A program made the translations under genes and the position numbers. 64,000 bases of DNA from Plantago major (taxonomy: Eukaryota; Streptophyta; Magnoliopsida; Lamiales; Plantaginaceae), in the NCBI GenBank assembly GCA_026545765.1, contig CM048844.1, positions 15,942,237 through 16,006,236 of the forward strand, read 5' to 3'. Of the stretch, positions 46,601 through 58,855 are shown in pieces (the stretch's first letter is position 1; every line of letters starts with the position of its first letter). The notes below the pieces were generated by a model. That model had not been told where the DNA came from. It searched no databases and worked only from the letters and a program-made list of their open reading frames with translations.

Positions 46601-47350
46601 TATGTAAAGTACAAGGTCTAAACCTCACTAGATTCATTCAGTTCTACGTGGAATTTTGTAAAATTAGTTGTATTTTAGCCCATATATTTCATTGTTATTT
46701 TTTATATGTTGACTGTATAGTTTTTATTAAATCTTATATAACTTTATCTATAAAAATTCTAAAAATATTTTGAATATATATTTGAATTCGCCATTACAAG
46801 GCGAATCCATAGATACCAATTTTGAATACTATTACACCATAATCATTTAGTCCTACATGAAATTTTATAAAATTAGTTGTATTTTAGCCAATATATATTT
46901 CATTGATATTTTTTTGTATGTTGACTATATATATAGTTTTTATTAAGTCTCATATAGTTTTATCTACAAAAATTCGAAAAATATTTTGAACATATATTTG
47001 AATTCGCCCCGACACGACGAATCCATAAGACACCAAGCTTGCATACTATTATTAATTAAATAAATCATTTTATTCATTAAAGTAATATATAAATTTATTA
47101 GATAAGAAAAAATGAAATAATGAAATTTTAAAAATAGAGCATTTATTAAATTAATTCAATCCTACGTGAAATTTGTGAAATTAGTTGCATTTTCAACCAG
47201 TATATATGTGACTGTTTATTTTTTGTAAGTTGACTGCATATATAGTTTTTATTAAATCTCATATAAACTTATCTAAAAAATTCCAAAAAATATTTTGAAC
47301 ATATATTTGAATTCACCGTGACAAGACGAATCCATAGACAACAATCTAGA
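46600..47350. repeat. Three dispersed copies of a ~200-bp AT-rich unit
   Basis: Each copy contains AAAATTAGTTGTATTTTAGCC, TATGTTGACT, TAGTTTTTATTAAATCT and ATATTTTGAACATATATTTG followed by AATTCGCC...GACGAATCCATA. They start near 46640, 46850 and 47155. No coding content. Confidence 0.75.
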
Positions 47351-47352
47351 TG

Positions 47353-47394
<42 letters not shown>
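47353..47394. repeat. ATT microsatellite
   Basis: An uninterrupted run of ATT/TTA triplets, about 14 units. Confidence 0.95.
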
Positions 47395-47872
47395 TATTAA
47401 TTAAATTATTTTTTTGCTAAAATAAAATATAAATTTGTTAAATAAGATAAAATAAAATATTGGAATTTTAAAAATAAAGCAGAGTCCGAATAGGGGACGA
47501 GACCTTTGTTCCATGAAGTTTTGTTAGGTTAAACGTGAGCCTAATGTTTTAACACTTAGATTATCAGTTGGGTGTTCTTATATAATAATATCATATAATA
47601 TATTAAGTTAGAGGGCTAAATCCCACCAGATTCATTCAAATTCCAGCCATCCTACTTGAAATTTTGATACGGTTGAGCAGAGTCCGAATAGGGGGACGAA
47701 TTAGTATTGTTACTAGGGATCATGAGGGCAAGGTTATTGCCTGGTGGCAAAATTTTATGTCTTATGGTTGCTGAAAATGCGGAAGGTTGGCCAGCCAAAT
47801 TTATAACTAAATTTGTTTGAGATTTTGAGTGTCAACATGTAGTAATTGAAAGATATTGTTCTTTGGTGATTA

Positions 47873-48090
47873 AAGAAACCATGTCCAAATTTCGACGTTT
47901 AGACACTCAAAAAAAAAAGGAAAAAGAAAAAATGTGAGGGATGAAGAGCTGGCCGGTAAATGGCCGGTTTTAAAACCGGCCACTTCATGAAATGGCCGGT
48001 TTTAAAACCGGACAGTTTTTTATCCACAGGTTTTTTTTTCTTTCTTTTTTTGAAGTGTCTAAACATCGGAATTTGGATATGGTTCCTTCT
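47873..48090. repeat. Foldback element with GGCCGG repeats in the loop
   Basis: The left arm (47873-47920: AAACCATGTCCAAATTTCGA, GTTTAGACACTC) and right arm (48044-48090) are imperfect inverted copies of about 45 bases. Between them are two copies of GGCCGGTTTTAAAACCGG-type palindromes. It could be a small MITE or a hairpin RNA source. Confidence 0.7.
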
Positions 48091-48499
48091 TGAAAGTTGT
48101 AGATCTTGATCTTATCTACGCGTGGACACCAAGATTAGGTCAATCGGAGTTCATATGAGAATTTCGAATTTCGCGCGCTTTCACTTAAACGGCTCTAAAA
48201 TATCCGTCCGAACTCCAAATCCACTTCCGTTTCGACCGATCAACTCCGTTTTCAACCAACTTTTAGATCTTGGATTGTATAAACAAAATATTTTCTGATT
48301 TTTTTAATTTTCCGATTTATGTTTAATGTTACTATTTTGTGATCGATCGTTCATGTTAATGTTTTTGTGTTTGCGTAAACGTACGTGTGTTTTCAATTTT
48401 TCGTTAAGTTTATAAGATTTTTCTAAGTTAGGGGCATTTTGGTCAATTTACAAATATTTTGTGTTGCGTTTAACGAAAATTGTGTTGCGTTTAACATTG

Positions 48500-48768
48500 G
48501 TGCCAACATAAACTCAACGAAAGCGTCCATATTTTAGATCCAATTCAATCGATCTAATCACCTATTTCGGGGATCGAACCCGTGACCTCTTGGGTACGGG
48601 GTGTCTCAGCTTGCCATCGGCTACAAACGCTTTGACAATTGTCTCAACTTATGTTTTACGCACTACTACCTTACCTCCGTTTATATTTTGATTTGGTATG
48701 AATTTTAAGGATATGAAATAAAATATTAAGTGCTAAAATGTAAGATGAATAATAGAAAAAGTAAGTGA
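48500..48768 (-). pseudogene. Diverged second copy of the NLR-2 leader and upstream region
   Basis: 48502-48548 (AACTCAACGAAAGCGTCCAT, then ATTTTAGATCCAATTCAATC) matches the NLR-2 start region at 46266-46312, including the inverted ATG. After an interruption, 48695-48768 (GGATATGAAATAAA, then AATAGAAAAAGTAAGTGA) matches 46462-46528 upstream of NLR-2. This looks like the remains of a duplicated NLR locus, with a SINE inserted between the two matching parts. Confidence 0.6.
48555..48640 (-). mobile_element. tRNA-derived SINE fragment
   Basis: On the minus strand it has an A-box-like TAGCCGATGG (48614-48623) and a perfect B box GGTTCGATCC (48571-48580) at a spacing typical of RNA polymerase III promoters. 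It does not fold as a complete tRNA as far as I can see. Confidence 0.6.
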
Positions 48769-48769
48769 G

Positions 48770-51700
48770 TGTTACTAGATGTAGTCAAATACCTTGTAGA
48801 TAAGCTCTAGAAGATTCGCTCATACTTGTATATATATCCAACATGTACTATCAGTTGAATATACATAATAACACTACAGTTATTTCTCAACACGTTATCA
48901 GCACGAACCAAATTTATCCTCCGGCCAATATCACGAAGAAAAAAAAATGACTTCTCCCGACCATCCAACTCCTAATCCTTTAGATCTAAAAGAATGAGAC
49001 GGCGGTGATAAGCATTGGATAACCACAGTCGACACAGTATCAATGATGATGGCGGTGGATGATGATAATCATCAATAGAGATTATTAATTCTACTCCTTC
49101 CAATACTGGCGCTAATTACTTCTTCCACCTTTTCTCATATATTAATTTATAATCATCAATTGTATTAATTATTGACTTTTTTCTTCAAAACTTCAGGTTG
49201 GCGGAGGCTTCACTAGCGCAAGTCAATGCACACTATGCCGACTACGCGCCATATCACTTGCATATGCCAAGCACTACTTATTCAACTTTTTCTTTCCTTT
49301 TCCTTTCGATATCGATACTATGAGATTACCTTTTGTTAATTTGCTAATTTGTTGAAAGTTGAATTAGTTGAATTTTTCTTGAGCCTGCATGTTACAGTAC
49401 GGAGTTTAGGGAAAGAATTGGTGCATGGGAAGTGATTGTTTTATTGTATCGCATGTGATATCACAGTCAAAAGCTGAGTAGTATTTTACTTCTTTTCGAT
49501 TTTGTTCATTCTATTTTTTGATAAATTCTAATATATTTCATAATTGTTCTTATGAGGTGAAATTGCATGGCATGGATAATCGAAGAAGTTCTAGTAGCCA
49601 GAAGTTCAGAAGATAAAGATAAATATTCTAAGGGATGTACGTACATAAAATCATGACGCTCAAATACTTACACCGGTCAAGATAAGTTTTATTTTGTTCT
49701 TTATTATTATTATATAATATTATCTTGAATATTAAAAACAATCTACCATATTCCCTGAGGTGAATATGTGATACAAAACATCATAGACCGGAAGTGGTCG
49801 AGAATTGATGATTGAGAATTTCCGAAATTCTAAAGAAGTATGGAATAACCAACCGGCGTAGTTGGATATATCAAAATCACTTATGTTGTGAGACCGTTAC
49901 TGATGATGGTATGCTATAAAAGCATACACTATTTTTCATGCCTCCAATATGCTAATATAGTAGCAATATCATGAAAAAAGCATGCGTCATTGCATGAGGC
50001 AAATATGACATATACGAGGCAAACGAGGCCAAAATATTCTTGGATGATAATGTTGGATGATATTGCATCAACACGTGACTGCTTTTCAATGATAAAAGCT
50101 TGCATTGAGTTAGCTTGTCATATCTCGTGAGATATATATGATTGCCAACATGAAATTGGTAAAACATAAATGGTGCCATGAGCATTTGAGGGGAGCATTA
50201 TATTGCAAATGCTCAAGTTTTTATATATACCCTCAAGATATGGATTATGTCGAGAAGACATAACGAAAGTGTATGGCTTGAGTTCATCATCATACAAGAG
50301 CTTGTACTCTAACAAACTGTGCTCAATAACATATATTAGACTAAATTCCTGAAGGAATTGATATGATTAGTCTTGCCAATTATGAAAGGCACAACGATTG
50401 TGTCAAAATGTCACATTATTGAAAGGCCAAATTCAAGTGATGTATGAGAGATATAACTTGATGTGACAAATTAGGCCATCCGGGTATAAGTACCCGTTGT
50501 TGTGAAATATGAAGTTTCCGTATAATTATGTGCAGAAAGCTTTCTCATGTTGTAATTATTCTTATGGCAAGACACAACATTGAGATGAAACATGATTATG
50601 GAGATCTTGAAATGAACAAAAGTCACACTTTTAAAGTTGACATTTATTGATATATAAGTGGCCGGAAACCCACAAGTATGATCTCCAATTTGAGGGCAAA
50701 TTTATTTTCAGCACAAGAAATCCAACTGTGCAAATATATTGACTCCTTATCATATTGTTATTCGCAGAGAACTAATGCGTGAAGCATACTAGATGGTTGT
50801 ATGCATATATGATTATCTAAGCTAGGCATGAAAATTTCTATTTTGAGCCCTTATTACTAGTATGAGCTAGTTTTTCCCAGCTTAGGGGAGGAAGAACATG
50901 AGGAAGCTGGTAAAAACAAATTCGTAGATCGAATTGATCCCCATATATTTGAAAGTTCAAACTTGAACGAAAGATTCAGCTTCATGTTCTTATATCAAGA
51001 TATGTTTGAACATGAAACTTTATGATTTGAATGTTAATCTGCTATGACCTTATATTTTGAGGCATACATAGTTGCATATTGATTATAGAATGACATGTGT
51101 TGAACATTGAGATAACTTGCCTATTGTACTAATGATTCATTCACATCAGTGAAATACAGTTCCATTGCTAAGTACAATATAAGAAGAATGACAAGATAAA
51201 GCAGTTGGTACTCTTGAGGAGTAATGAATGTCATGCATGACATAGATATCTGAATTATAATAGATGGCCTATATGAAAGGAAATGGTACCTACAAACAAT
51301 ATTCAGATATCAATGATCAGTACTGACATGGAAAAATCTAGCAAAGAGATTTGATATACTGGTATACATGGAACCGAGAAAGCATATGTGAAATTTGATG
51401 GACATGTAAATGGGGATCTTACATGTGAGTCCATTCGATGACATCATGATGATGATGGAAAATGAGCTCATGGACTTGAGGTCCTTTTGATCAAACGAAT
51501 TCGAGATACGTACCGTTGTATAAATGAATTGTGACTGGTTTGACATACATGTCATATGATTTGAGAAAAGTTCAATGAGGGGAGATATCATCTCTGACAG
51601 TCAGTCCCAAAAGGAGACTAAAAGTATCATGTCGGCGAATATGGATTGAATGAGGAAAGTTCTTGAGGAACTAAGGTTGAACAAGTGAAATATGAGATAT

Positions 51701-52615
51701 GATTCAAGAGTATTATTGGTTTTCGATGTTAGCTCAGCCTGAAGTTTGAGCATGTAAGAGATTACAAGAGGTATTCTTACTATCCTTGAGATTCGCATGG
51801 TCCAGAAGTACCACGAACAGTTGAGCTATACATTATTCCTTACTATACCTCCTGAAGAAGGTACGATTATCTTGTCAAGTAAGGGAGATAACAATTGAAT
51901 AGAAATGACTACTTTGCGCATTCCATGAGAAATGGTTGCACTCTTTTTCCCTTTCTAGGTTTTTATCCCATTGGGTTTTTCCTAGCGAGGTTTTTAACGA
52001 GGCAACATTATAAGCGCATATATATATATCCATGATTGTGAAACTGTTTGGTAAAGATAAGAGTTATGGGCTTGTTGGATATCTTTACAATATAATGGAG
52101 TGATGTTATGGAACATTGAAACTACATGATATTTCAAGTGTTTGGAAAAGTTCTTCCTGAAGAGGACAACTTATATATATTACACAAGTTCTTCTCCGCA
52201 TTATCTATGAGAAGAAGATTTCATCGAAGTACAACATATTTGAATATTTGCTTAACCACATCACATTAGACATCATCATTTGAAAAGTTGATCCGAAAGA
52301 TTGGAAGTACATGAGTTCGAAGAAGTACATTGATGCATAAATTAGGGGAGATGGATACGCACTGCACTCTTTTTCCCTTGACTGAGTTTTTATCCCACAA
52401 GGTTTTTATTAGCAAGGTTTTTAATGAGGCAGTATTCCCACAGCGTATCAAGTATCAACGATCACCAACTCATGTTCATTTAAGGGGAGTGTTAGAGATA
52501 AATGTACAAGAGTTTGTATCTAGTTAGACTTGTAACTAGATGAAGTATTATATGTTGTAAATACTCTTCTAGATGTAGTCAAATACCTTGTAGATAAGCT
52601 CTAGAAGATTCGCTC
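48770..52615 (+). mobile_element. Decayed small-LTR Ty1/copia element
   Basis: The 5' LTR (48770-48892) and 3' LTR (52490-52615) share CTAGATGTAGTCAAATACCT, then TGTAGATAAGCTCTAGAAGA. A 13-base PBS CGTTATCAGCACG follows the 5' LTR, and a purine tract AAGGGGAG precedes the 3' LTR. Internally, a + strand reading CDKLGHPGIST (about 50462-50500) is the copia GAG-pre-integrase motif. CACTCTTTTTCCC...GGTTTTTAACGAGGCA-type sequence (about 51930-52005 and 52365-52430) is typical of copia 3' ends. All coding frames are destroyed. The 3' LTR is interrupted by the SIRE-like element at 52616. Confidence 0.85.
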
Positions 52616-54299
52616 TGTTGGTCCAGATAACGGCAAAGTAAAAGACTAGGGGGGGAATATAGTCTTTTAAAACTTTTGTGTAAAAAAATTTCTCGGATAT
52701 CTCGAATAGAATAGATATAGATCGATACTTAATCGAGCGGAAGACTTAATAAAGATAAGTAAAGTAAAGTGTGTGTGTGTGTGTGTAAATGTAAATAGTA
52801 AAGGTAAATAACACATCAAGTATAGTGGTATCCGGAGGTGGCGTAATCACTAATAAAATCCACTCGGTCTTCCAGAGAGACCTAGAATTCACTAGACAGA
52901 TAATTGAGTTCACTACAATAATCCTATTCTAAGATTCTTAAACAATTGGTTCCCAACCAAATGTTCCCCGAGTTGTTCCCTTTTTCACAAGTACTTCGTA
53001 CTCGAGAAACCTTTTGAGTTATTCCTAGCTTCCCAAGCTAAGTACTTCCTACTCAATAACCTTGGAGTTATTCCTTAGTTTCCCAAATCAAGTACTTCCT
53101 ATACTCGGTAACCTTGGAGTTATTCCCGATTTTTCAAACTAAGTATTTCACATACTCCACGAGCTTATGGTGTTGGTTTTGGTTTGAGTTGTCGGATGAG
53201 CTTCTTTAATAACTTATTCATTTCAGATAGCTACGTGAATCAAGTATACTTAATACACTTTTCAATGTATGGTATCTTGTTCTTTTCTTGACCCAGTCTT
53301 AGATAAATGTTCAAGAGAATGAATCTCGATACTTGATCTTTTGTTTCAACTCTTTCACAGATAGTGTGCTTGTTTAGGATCGGACACTTAGAACTTGGTG
53401 TTACTCAAGATCAAAAGCTTTGGTCGCAAGTAAAGCTTTGAGGATAAGTAAGTTGCTTTGAGAGAGTAAGATGTTCAACGCTTTTTATGCGGTTCAGTGC
53501 ATTGTGTGTCTCTTCAAGCGATCTAAGTGTTGATATTTATAGATGAATTTGAGTACCGTTTGAATAGTATCTTGGCTCAAATTCGAACTATTGATATCTG
53601 TATAATCTTTGTGATTTTGTCTTCTTCTTCAGAAGCTGTCGTTGCTTTTATTCAGACATCTCTGTCCGTGCATTAAATGCATTGTACTATACTTTTTGTC
53701 CTGTAGTGCCAACGGAACTATGCTTTGTATCAGAGACTAGTGTTATCTGATTCTTTGCACGTCCTTATCTTCAATCTTCGGATACCACTTTTATTGAAAC
53801 AACTTTGTTTGCAATATATATATTTCTTTTTCAGAAATGTGGTTAATGCTCAAGGTATCTGAGAATAGATATCTGTGGACACTTTCCTTGTTTTCAGATA
53901 GGCCTTTTATTTCTCAGATATCTCTTGTGACACGCTTTGTTTAAACCATTCGTGTCTTCAAGATATCTGGCTAAGGTATCTGAAAAACAGTTTCAGTAAT
54001 CTTGTGCAGTTTCTTCAAGTCTTCAATGTCGTTGAGCTTGTTCTGCTTGGATGTCTTCTTCTTGGTCTTCTCTTCATAAAATAAAAATTACATTTTGAGA
54101 CCTAACATCCTATACAAGATTAGCTAGACTATCATACTTAGTGGGTTTCCTCTTTTACAATGTTCAAGTGAACCAAGAGTACTAATCACCTTTCTGAGAC
54201 TAAGATAAGTCATCATGTTGCTGATCAAAATCTAAACAGATATTTCTAACAAAATATCTAACAAATTTCCTAACAAATTTCCCAACAAATTTCCCAACA
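52616..54299 (-). repeat. 3' LTR of SIRE-like element
   Basis: TGTTGG...CCAACA ends, 1684 bases. The inner end carries three to four short repeats of TAACAAATTTCC/CAACAAATTTCC. TATA box (minus strand) at 53534-53541. Compared with the copies at 1-1588 and 21957-30992, the first 900 bases show many CAG/CTG to CG/CGG changes. Confidence 0.92.
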
Positions 54300-54314
54300 A
54301 ATTTCCCCCTTTTT
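54300..54314 (-). promoter_or_regulatory. Polypurine tract of SIRE-like element
   Basis: AAAAAGGGGG on the minus strand directly precedes the 3' LTR; it primes plus-strand DNA synthesis in this family. Confidence 0.75.
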
Positions 54315-54746
54315 GATCAGTCAACGATGACTATCTTACCTATTACAAATCTGGATGAGTGAACAATCCAACACTTAATCTTTTCTTAAGATCTTCAATT
54401 TATTTAATTAAGTGCAGAAAGTAAACATCAACCAAATCACAAGGTGTGATCTTTGCTGACAAGTTATCTTTTATAAAATACTATCTGAGAGTAAGTTCTT
54501 CAGATAAGTTATAAAGAGAGATTACAGATAACTTCAATACATAGAACAAGTTTGGCTCAGTCAGCAAAAATACAAAAGCTACATAGTAAATTAGGACAAC
54601 AGGAGTAACCAAGCTCCAAGTAAACATCCTAATAAACTAGTCTTCAAGTCTTCAATAGTATTTCTATGGATCAGTCTGCAAATTTCCTATCTCCAAACCT
54701 TTTGATGTCATCAGAATAATCATAGAGAAGTGTTCTGACGAGCATC

Positions 54747-57079
54747 TCAGTGTCTCTGGCAAATCCACAGAGTTTTGGTAGGATTTTTCTTGACAAAATG
54801 TTTGACCCACAGATACTTTCCCCACTTCCAGGCATGCTCTATTATGATATCTGAAAGCTTGAAGTATTCGTAGATAATCCTCAGATATCTGATGTCACCC
54901 TTGTATTGATCTTCAGTTAGATAGAACGATTCATAGGGTTCTACAGCGAGTCTTGCTCTTGTGCCTGTTCCTGTGATATTCAGAATTCTGTGCACATCAT
55001 CTGGCTTTCCATATGGACATTCCTCAGAGAGGTCCTTTCTCATGGCTTCAGTTTTCTTGACAACTTCAAAATCCAACCAGGCTTTAATGTGATTGGTGTT
55101 GATCAAGGTTGGCTTATCTTTTCTCCATGCCATAAGTTGTTTATGGATTGGTTCTGGAAATCTTGAATTTACCAATAGATGCTTAAGTTCCAGAATCCAA
55201 TAACCATTTTTCTGATTGATGCACCTGTAGACAGAGGAATCATTGTCATACTTCACATACTCTATTTTGGCTTCTTCTGGCCTGAGTGGAAGTTGACTTT
55301 GTCTTTGCTCAGCTCTCAGTCTGTTCCTTCTTTGTCTTGAATTCTCTTTGGGGTTGTTGCTTGAAGAACCACCCTGGATAGACTTGGTATTTCCAGAGGG
55401 TGTTTTAGCTGCTAGGGGCTTTGCAGCTATGGGCTCAGTTAGGCTTTCAATTTTCCTTTTCTTGTGAAGAGGAGCTTCATCTTCATCATTTTCCTCATCA
55501 TCATCAAGATTAAATCTGGTGTGAGTTTTACAGCCTTCTTCATTGCCCAGGGACTTGATTTGACCTTCTTCTTCTTCTTCAGAAGATTCATCAATCCCTT
55601 TAACTTGTCTTCTCCTTGGAGCCTTGGTACTCCTTGGAGGTTTCTGTGCCATGGCCCTTTTTATCATTTTAGTTCCTTCAGTAGGTTTCTGGGAAGCAGC
55701 TACTATTTGCAAAGCAGCTTGGCTTGAGGAGGGTTCATTGATTCTGAGTGGTGGCTGGGAAGTTTTCATGTTTCTTCTTCCTTTCTGAGCCGCACCAGCT
55801 CTAGATTTCTTCTTGTTTTCTTCTCCTTCTTCCCATTCCCCCTGACTTTGAGGTCCAGATTTGTACATTCTTCCCCCTTAGTCATTGTTGGCTGACTCAG
55901 TCTCATAAAGGAATCTGAGAGAGAGTTAAAGTGCCCTTGTAAATAATTATAGGCAGTGACCAACTTCTGAAGTTCGGCTTTGAGCTCCTGATTTTGCTTG
56001 ATAAGTCCATTGTCCTTATCAGTGAGCTCTGCCAATGGGCCTAGGATGGCATTTGCTTTTCCAGCAGTGTAACTTGCCTCTTGGAAAGCTTTTTCAGCTA
56101 AAGACGCATCATCGTCCCTTATCATTCCCAGATCTTTCTGAGAAATGACTATGCTAGTTGTTCTCTGAGTGATGAGCTCTGTGAACTTTCTCATTTCAGA
56201 GGGGACGGAGGCAATTACTTCCTTGTTCTGTGAAGACATCTCCTTGTTCAGATGAGCCAGTACTTGGTACCTGTTCATGTATTCATTGGAGTGGACATTT
56301 GGCAGTTTGCTGAAAATTGTAGGAGCAATCAGCTTCCTTTTCAAGTGATAAACCACTAAATGTTCATTGTGGTACTCTGCCAAAGTCTTGTCTTCTTCAT
56401 CATCTAAGTAATCAGCCTAGTGATCTTCATCCTCTTGGACATTTTCATCGATTGTATCGAGTCCAGCAACCATCTCAGAGATTGGTTTCTTTCCTTTCTG
56501 GGAGGAGGATGGTACTTCTTTTGAAGATGATGCAGCCTTAGCATCATGCTTGACTTCAGATACTTCTTCAGTATCGAGTTCTTTGGTGATATCATGCAAA
56601 GCACCCCGTAGCTCTTTAACCTCAGAGTAAGCAATCATTTCTTGTAAGTATTGATCTTGTAGTTGATCAAGCTTGTCTCTGGATTTAGCTATTTGATCTT
56701 CCAGTTGAAGATGGAGCTGTTGTTCTTCTTCCAACAGTTGTCTGAGTTGAGCAGATCTGGTTTGAGTGTTTAATATTTTCTGATTGGTTTCTTCAGAAAG
56801 CTCAACTACTTGTTCAGTAGTAACTGGTTGTTGATTAGAAGATGGATGAGTAGATTTCTGAGGAGATGGAGACGGAGATTTCTGTGAAGTCTTCTCAGTG
56901 TGCTTTTCAGCAGCTGAGGCATCATTTCTTAGTGAAATTCCTCCGGTCCCTGGTGCAGGGGCATCATCATCATCCTTTTTGTCTGTGTCATCCTTTTGGT
57001 GATGGTCAGTGGGAGGTTCATCGAAGTCATTTTCGTTTATTTCTTCCTCCTCATCATCTTCAGATACAAGATTGATCAA
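54747..57079 (-). pseudogene. SIRE-like third ORF, C-terminal part
   Basis: Three overlapping frames. 57079-56417 is acidic at first and then has a coiled coil (SAQLRQLLEEEQQLHLQLED). After a single in-frame TAG at 56417 the same frame continues as 56383-55766, a second coiled coil (GLIKQNQELKAELQKLVTAY). After a frame shift near 55860, 55868-54747 is highly charged and ends in a globular stretch (LTEDQYKGDIRYLRIIYEYF, then HAWKWGKYLWVKHFV). This is the position of the env-like gene of SIRE elements. I see no clear signal peptide or membrane segment, so the envelope role is not supported here. Confidence 0.65.
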
Positions 57080-57119
57080 TTCAGGAATAGTGATCTTCTG
57101 CCCATTAACCTCTTCTTGT

Positions 57120-58500
57120 TCAGAAGGTATAAATTGCAGAGTTTAAAGGGAATGGCTTAAATGCCATTTGTAATCTTGTCCGACCATCCGCCTGCTCAAA
57201 GGCTTGTATCAAATGCGGCGCTTCTGGAGAAATCCTTATGCAATAGAGTCGCAACTGTGTATCGTTCGGTAGGGAACATTGCATGGATGTGTGTCTCCAA
57301 GTCAAGAGCTCGTGCTCGTCTATTTGGTTGATCTGTGATTCTCAATATTTCAGAGAGATCAGAGCACCTTAACCTTTCCCATTTCTTGAAGCATTTAATG
57401 TGCTTTGGCAAGGTGTGAGCTTTGAAGAAGGGAAGTAGGTCCCTTGTCTCAACATTGGGAGCCTGCTCGGCACTTGTTTGAGCCTGAAAGAAAGAGTTTT
57501 GAGTGAGCTTCAAAACTTTTATAGATATCTGAGGAGAAGTGCAGTTTAGTTTATGAGTTACCTGAGTAAGTACTTCAGGCTCAAAGACTTGTTCTACTGA
57601 GACAATTGGTGTCTCAGATATCTTGTCAGGAGGCGAGACTTGGAAGTCTGGTCCTCATCAACCTTTCTTTCTTGAACCTGAGAATTAACATTATCACAAT
57701 ACCTAGGAAATTTTATCAAGAAAACTTTAAGTGACAAGTCAGATATCTGAGAGGTCAATTACCTCCATGGGAGGCTCAGATACTTGTCTCTCAGAGACTT
57801 GTGCAGTCTCTGGAATCTTTTCTTGTGATGAAGGCCTTGATGCCTCATCAATTTCCATAGTGTGGGATGTCGCAACTCGTCCCCTTGCACTTCTAATTCG
57901 AGTGAGCTGTGAGTAGAAAGCATTGAATAATTTAGAAGATTTTAGTTAACCCAAGGTGAAGAATATTTATCATTGATTTTCATATACCTTCATCGGAAGG
58001 CTCAATGATGTTTCTTGAAACCTTGTCGGTTCCGGGTTTTCTTCCGCATTTCGCCTTTATCTTCCTCTTTCTCATTTGGAGCCGATTAGAAACATTTATT
58101 TTAATGATTAAGCACATAAACTTATAATCGAAGAAGTGTTATCTTAAGAATCCATTATTACCGTGGCATGTGCTCGATGTCTTAAGAGGCGAGGTTGAGG
58201 AACCTCCTTCTCGCTTCGAGGTAAGCTTTTCAGCTTCCTCTTGTTTTTGTGTTTCTAACGCAGCCTGTAACAAAGAAATTTTATGAGTAACAAGATGTAT
58301 AAGCATAAAAATTTTCACAAGATAAGAGTTAAACCGGTCAGCTACCTGAGCAGTTTCAGGCTGATTGGTCTCTGGAACTTGTGACCTTTCTATACTTTGG
58401 TCTTCTTGTCCCAAAGGCGCTTTCTTTGCTTGAAGTTTCGGTACTTCACACCTTTCCCGAGTATGCAACTCGCTTGCCTCCCCGTTGATCATTACGAGTA
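57120..58500 (-). pseudogene. SIRE-like third ORF, intron-rich middle part
   Basis: Short minus-strand exons are separated by GT-AG introns of 78-85 bases: 58265-58345, 57907-57987, 57678-57762 and 57484-57561. A fifth has a clear donor at 58161 and a probable acceptor near 58083. Exons encode similar Glu/Pro-rich peptides (IPETAQVSERQVSEP, SQVPETNQPETAQ and a related EPEVLTQ), suggesting exon duplication. The last exon opens into a globular region (ETRDLLPFFKAHTLPKHIKC, then FKKWERLRCSDLSEILRI). Frames are disturbed where CAG/CTG words appear corrupted. Confidence 0.6.
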
Positions 58501-58855
58501 GATGTCTCGCTTGATCCTCTCATTGAGTTGGGGAACCCGCTTTTGTAGGATTTTCTTCAAGATATCTTGTATTCCGGTAATTCGAAATGGAGTTCATTTA
58601 CCATTTCATCAACCACTTGTGGCTGTTGTGGTTGTTGTGGTTTTCTGGAAGCAGAGGATTGGTCAGTAGAATGTTCTTCCAGATTTTTAGATGTGGCATT
58701 TTCATCAACATCTGCCAGCACTAAATTACCACTCATCAGGGCTTCTTGAAGTTGTGCGTAAGAGACGTTCCCTGATGATGTGTTTGCACCAACAACCTTT
58801 GCTATAGGTTCAGCAACCTGTGGTGTAGGTTCTTCTTCAGATACCTTATCACCGG

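Noticed and set aside
48555..48640. Possible tRNA gene
   Set aside because: A- and B-box-like motifs are present, but I see no full cloverleaf; a tRNA-derived SINE fits better.
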